Assembly: GCA_026874595.1 (NCBI GenBank)
Contig: CM049310.1
Coordinates: 65,424,056-65,488,055, forward strand
From: Sipunculus nudus
Taxonomy: Eukaryota > Annelida > Sipuncula > Golfingiida > Sipunculidae
Direction: 5' to 3'
Length of the DNA: 64,000 nucleotides
In this document: one piece after another, positions 60,401-64,000 of the stretch
Layout of the letters: each line of letters starts with the position of its first letter
Numbering within the stretch: the stretch's first letter is position 1
Made by a program: the position numbers and the translations under genes
The notes under the pieces: generated by a model
What the model was told of the DNA's origin: nothing
Databases searched by the model: none
What the model saw: the letters and a program-made list of their open reading frames with translations, nothing else

Positions 60401-63219
60401 ATAAAAGCCATAAAACCAGGTACTTATGATCATTATTTAAATGTGTGAATTTTGTATATTCTGGATTCTCAACATCATTGTTTGGTGAAAACTGAATAAA
60501 TACCAGACATGGTGCGAATACTTTGTAATTGTATTTAAATACGAATATGATTATGTACTCCATTATAAAACTTCTTGCATAAAGAATGGGAATTCAGGTA
60601 AAAATGAAAGTATATGAATACTCGTGCAAATACTTTCAAAATGTATTCATGAATGCATTCATGAATATATTCTTTAATATTATTTTAATAAACATATCAG
60701 TTATATTTCATCTTAAAAAATCATATGATTCTCTTATTATTTTTAATAAAAATTATATTTGGGACAATATTTGTAATTTTTTTAATAAATAGTTAAACTC
60801 TTATATTATATGTTCTGCTTATAAGTTATATGGCCAAGTCAAAATCTGTGTGACAGTAGTACTCCATTTGTTAATAAAATAAATGAAATCAATACTCTTC
60901 CCTGTCTCCAAAGGTACTATCAAAATCATACATAAGCTAAACAACAACAACTCATAATACAGCTTATATTTATTACCACACAAAACCAGCATGTGCCTCA
61001 TTTCTAAATAATATTTTTTTATCATATATAACAGCTGAGCGTCGTGACCCATAGGTCCCTTGTTTCTTCCTTTGAGTCTTCTCCATAACCTGGAGAAGTC
61101 ATCTGGACTCAATTTTGAGTCACTTTGTCAGTGTTTTCGTCTGTTTGTCAGTTGTCCTCAAATTGGCCTGCTTGTTGGCTCTTGCGTCTCACCACATTCA
61201 GGGGTCACATTGTTAGTCTCGTCAAATCTCGCGCCGTTTTCCGCCAAACCACGAAGACACGAGCCGTCGCTGCAAGTGGCGGCAGGGTCCTTACGGTGGG
61301 CGGCCGGCGTGTGCAGCGGTGCGTGACGGCCTCTCCGGGCCCCATCTATGATCATACATGTTGGAGGCACAGTCACAACTTTATTGCTTGCCGGAAATCT
61401 TCGATTTTCGCAAGCTGGTTGGTCAGTCGCGGATGTCTGTTTGTTGCTTGCCGGAATCAAAGATTCGGCAAGCATGTTGATCACTTGCGTATGTTTGTTG
61501 CTTGCCGGAATCAGAGATTTCGACAAGTATGTTGATCAGTTCCGTTTGTTTGTTTGTCTGTATGTCCCCGCTCTACAGGCCACAATTTTGCACCAATCGT
61601 CCTGAAACTTATAGATAGAGTGTATAATCGGTTCTTCTCGGAGCCTATTGTTTTTGGTCATGATCGGTCAAGGGTCAAGGTCAGGGTCACCAAAAAGCTC
61701 AAAAACGGTTTTTTCTTCATACCTTCGTCAAAAATAGCCGTAGGCACCTAATCTGTAGCCCGTTTTATTTGCCACTGCATGGCCACTTCCAACACTGCAA
61801 AATTGCCTCATTTCGCTGTTACCATGGTTACGCAATTTTGGGGAGAAATCATGGAATTTCGTGATATTTTTCAAATTTGCAGCAATTTTACTGATTCTGA
61901 GATATTTTATGTAACATAAGAATATCTCGAAACGGGTTTTTCAGATTTTGGAAATGGCCGCCAGGGGGCGTTGCAGATGAAAAAACATGAAAATTTGTTT
62001 TGGTGCTATACCTCCAGAACTATTTACCATTGGGCCATTTCCATCACAGCACCTTAAACTAGGGTCCAGGGGCTTATTTTTGCGCATAGGTGCCAAAGTG
62101 CGCTATTGCCAGATTTCTCTATTTTTGGGGTAAAACCTTTGAATTTTGAAAATATGCAGTTTTCAGCTTCTTACTCTGTCAGTTTTTATGCTAGAGAGGT
62201 CAAAAGTTTTGCATCTTGTAGCCCTTGGTGAGTTCTCGGTGATCCAACCAATAATCTTGCAAAATCTCGCACCGTTTCTCGTCGAATGAGATTTCGCGAT
62301 TTCACGGTGACATGCCCTATAGGCCACAGATATGCGGGCATCCTTTTGAAACTGATACATACCACGAAGACACGTGCAATTGCCGCAAGTGGCGACAGGG
62401 TCCTTACGGTGGGCAGCCGGCGTGTGCAGCCGTGCGTGTCGGCCTTTCTGGGCCCTATCTATTATCATACATGTTGGAGGCACAGTCCAGACTTTATTAC
62501 TTGTATTACTTGCCGGAAATCTTCGATTTTCGAAAGCATGTTGGTCACCCGTGTATGTTTGTTCCTTCATCTTATGTATTATACTAATATCTCAAAAATT
62601 ATTTTTCATTTTCCCGATATGGCTGCTAGGGGGCGCTGCACTTGACCCTTCCAAAAAAATCAGTTTTTGAACATATTTCCGTGAGAGTAAACCTATATTA
62701 CACAAACTATAGTTTATTTTCTTTCTCTTGGTCTTCTTCAAAACATGGTCAAGTCACCTGGTCTCCATCTAGTGTCACTTTGTCAGTATGTCTGTCTGTT
62801 TGTCATTTATCCTCATATTCGCCTGCTTGCTAGTTTTTGCACTTAGATATAGCAATCAACAAGTCAGATATGTGGACGAATCCTTTTGAAACTATTACAT
62901 CTTATGTCATACACTAATATCACGAAACGCATTTGTCGTCTTTAGGATATGTCCACTAGAGGGCGCTGCAGTCGAACATATCCAGTATATCATAATTTGG
63001 CCATATCTCCAAAATTATAAGCCTCAATTACATAAACTATAGCTTATTTTCTTCCTCTGAGTCTTCTCCATAACCTGATTAAGTCATCTTGTCTCCATCT
63101 TGTGTCCCTTTGTAAGTTTGTCTGTTTGTTTGTCAGTTGTCCTCAAATTCGCCGGCTTTTTGGTTCTTGAGTCTCACTGATAGCATTCTACAGGCCACCG
63201 TTTTGAAAGGATCATTTTT
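57450..63219 (+). mobile_element. Family C mosaic (fifth), interrupted by a family A element
   Basis: Starts with TTGTTTGTCACCACTCTC and resembles 43200-46500 in module order. Hairpins at 61386, 61446 and 61500 follow the same GC-rich leader as 47560-47730. One further hairpin at about 62509. CTCF-like sites at 58021, 61958, 62623 and 62953. Runs up to the family A start at 63220. Confidence 0.6.
58445..61063 (+). mobile_element. Family A element, 2.62-kb full-length copy
   Basis: 5' hairpin AGCTCAGCTGACTATAAG after TTTT; 3' CAGCTGAGC, GTGACCCATAGGTCCC, TTGTT. The empty equivalent TATAGCTTATTTTCTTCC is at 58106-58123 and near 63040. Colinear with 52559-55178 with scattered substitutions and indels. 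Confidence 0.87.
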
Positions 63220-64000
63220 AGCTCAGCTGACTTTCAGTCATGCTGAGCTATAGCGATGGGTCTTTGTCCGTCGTCCTTCCATCTGTGTATCCTGCTGACC
63301 GGCTGTCCGTCTGTTAGCAGGGCACAAATCGTAACTGTACGGGCTAGGGTCATGAACCCTATGTAGTCTTAGAGGTTCTAAAATGATCTCCTTGCAAACC
63401 TGAAATTAGGTCACTGAACTTTATTCTCGAAGTTACAGGGTGTGTATGCACCCCCCAGAAATAATTCTTTTAGCTAAAATTTTCATCCAAAACCTTCAAT
63501 CTTTCACATACAGCTCATTTACTAACAGGAGAAGAACCATAATTATTTTGAAGTCAACAGGTCAAAGGTCAAGGTCACAGGAGTCCCTTTATTTAATGCC
63601 TGTGGATGCATTTTAAGCCAAATCTTTCATCCCAATTCTTTGAACTTTTACATATATTTCACCTACTAAGAGGGAGAAGAATCCTATAGATTTTTAGGTC
63701 ACAAGATCAAAGATCAGGGTCACAGGATCCAATTTTTTTAAAAGGTTGTGAAAACATTTCAAGCTAGACATTTCATTCCAAACTATCCAGCACTGATATC
63801 GCTTCTCTGCCAACAGGGGAAAAGACCTGTTGAATTTGAGGTCAAAGGTGAAGTTCACTGCACCCACTTTTTGTGTGGAGTCATTTTCAGGAAACTTTTC
63901 AATCTATACCTTCCATTTGTCATATATGGCTTACCTACCAATAGGGGAAGAAGCCTATCGATGTCGAGTTCAAAAGGTCAAAGGTCAAGGACACATTACT
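63220..64000 (+). mobile_element. Family A-like element, 5' part running off the window
   Basis: 5' hairpin variant AGCTCAGCTGACTTTCAGTC...GCTGAGCTATAG after CATTTTT, then GGGTCTTTGTCCGTCGTCC. The body (63480-64000) has units with GGTCAAAGGTCAAGGTCACAG as in 7560-7920, two of them perfect DR1-like motifs (63559-63571, 63975-63987). The 3' end is beyond the window. Confidence 0.6.

Overview
The window reads as nuclear DNA of an animal, most likely a marine mollusc and probably a bivalve. It is AT-rich by eye and has no dense coding, rRNA or tRNA. Almost every kilobase belongs to interspersed or tandem repeats whose flavour (GGTCAAAGGTCAAGGTCA blocks, GCTCAGCTGA and GCGAACCTGTGAG termini) I associate with bivalve genomes. 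The taxon is inference.

Host-gene content is minimal. One short candidate exon (10578-10683, +) resembles the extracellular domain of a GABA-B-type class C receptor. If real, the window is mostly intron. A low-repeat island (33321-35387) holds a frameshifted pseudogene of a zinc-binding protein family.

Mobile DNA dominates and is deeply nested. (1) A Gypsy-type LTR retrotransposon (1901-6530, minus) has 175-bp LTRs, a 5-bp target duplication, PBS and PPT, and a gag-pol frame broken by three stops and two internal deletions. (2) A second, much older Gypsy pol remnant lies at 8385-10095 (minus). (3) An autonomous Helentron (rolling-circle transposon) remnant runs on the minus strand from 43158 to 35388. 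It carries the C-terminus of a PIF1-type helicase fused to an apurinic-like (EEP) endonuclease, and is split by a 5.9-kb insertion at 36016-41867. (4) At least three non-autonomous families share one terminal architecture: a short motif at the 5' end, its reverse complement just inside the 3' end, a palindrome, then CTTGTT or CTAGTT. Family A (5' GCTCAGCTGA) has copies at 19494-26688, 22773-25402, 26833-28315, 36016-41867, 52559-55178, 58445-61063, from 63220, and reversed at 16728-19118. Family B (5' AGCGAACCTGTGAG) has copies ending at 246 and spanning 430-7306, 11935/13573-16703, 28798-33320 and 38689-41692. Family C (5' GCTTGCCGG hairpin) fills 43159-63219 as a head-to-tail mosaic. Family A shares its 3' end with the coding Helentron.

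Inside these elements are long tandem arrays. Several unrelated arrays carry the same palindrome CAGGTGGCGCCACCTG, and family C units repeatedly carry CTCF-like, RFX X-box-like and nuclear-receptor-like motifs. Layout: 1-7306 family B with Gypsy; 7307-11934 older repeats, Gypsy relic and candidate exon; 11935-16703 family B; 16728-19118 reversed family A; 19119-28797 B-type DNA and nested family A; 28798-33320 family B with an inverted repeat; 33321-35387 island; 35388-43158 Helentron with nested A and B copies; 43159-63219 family C mosaic with two family A insertions; 63220-64000 the start of another family A copy. All boundaries are read by eye and good to a few bases where empty sites exist, otherwise to tens of bases.
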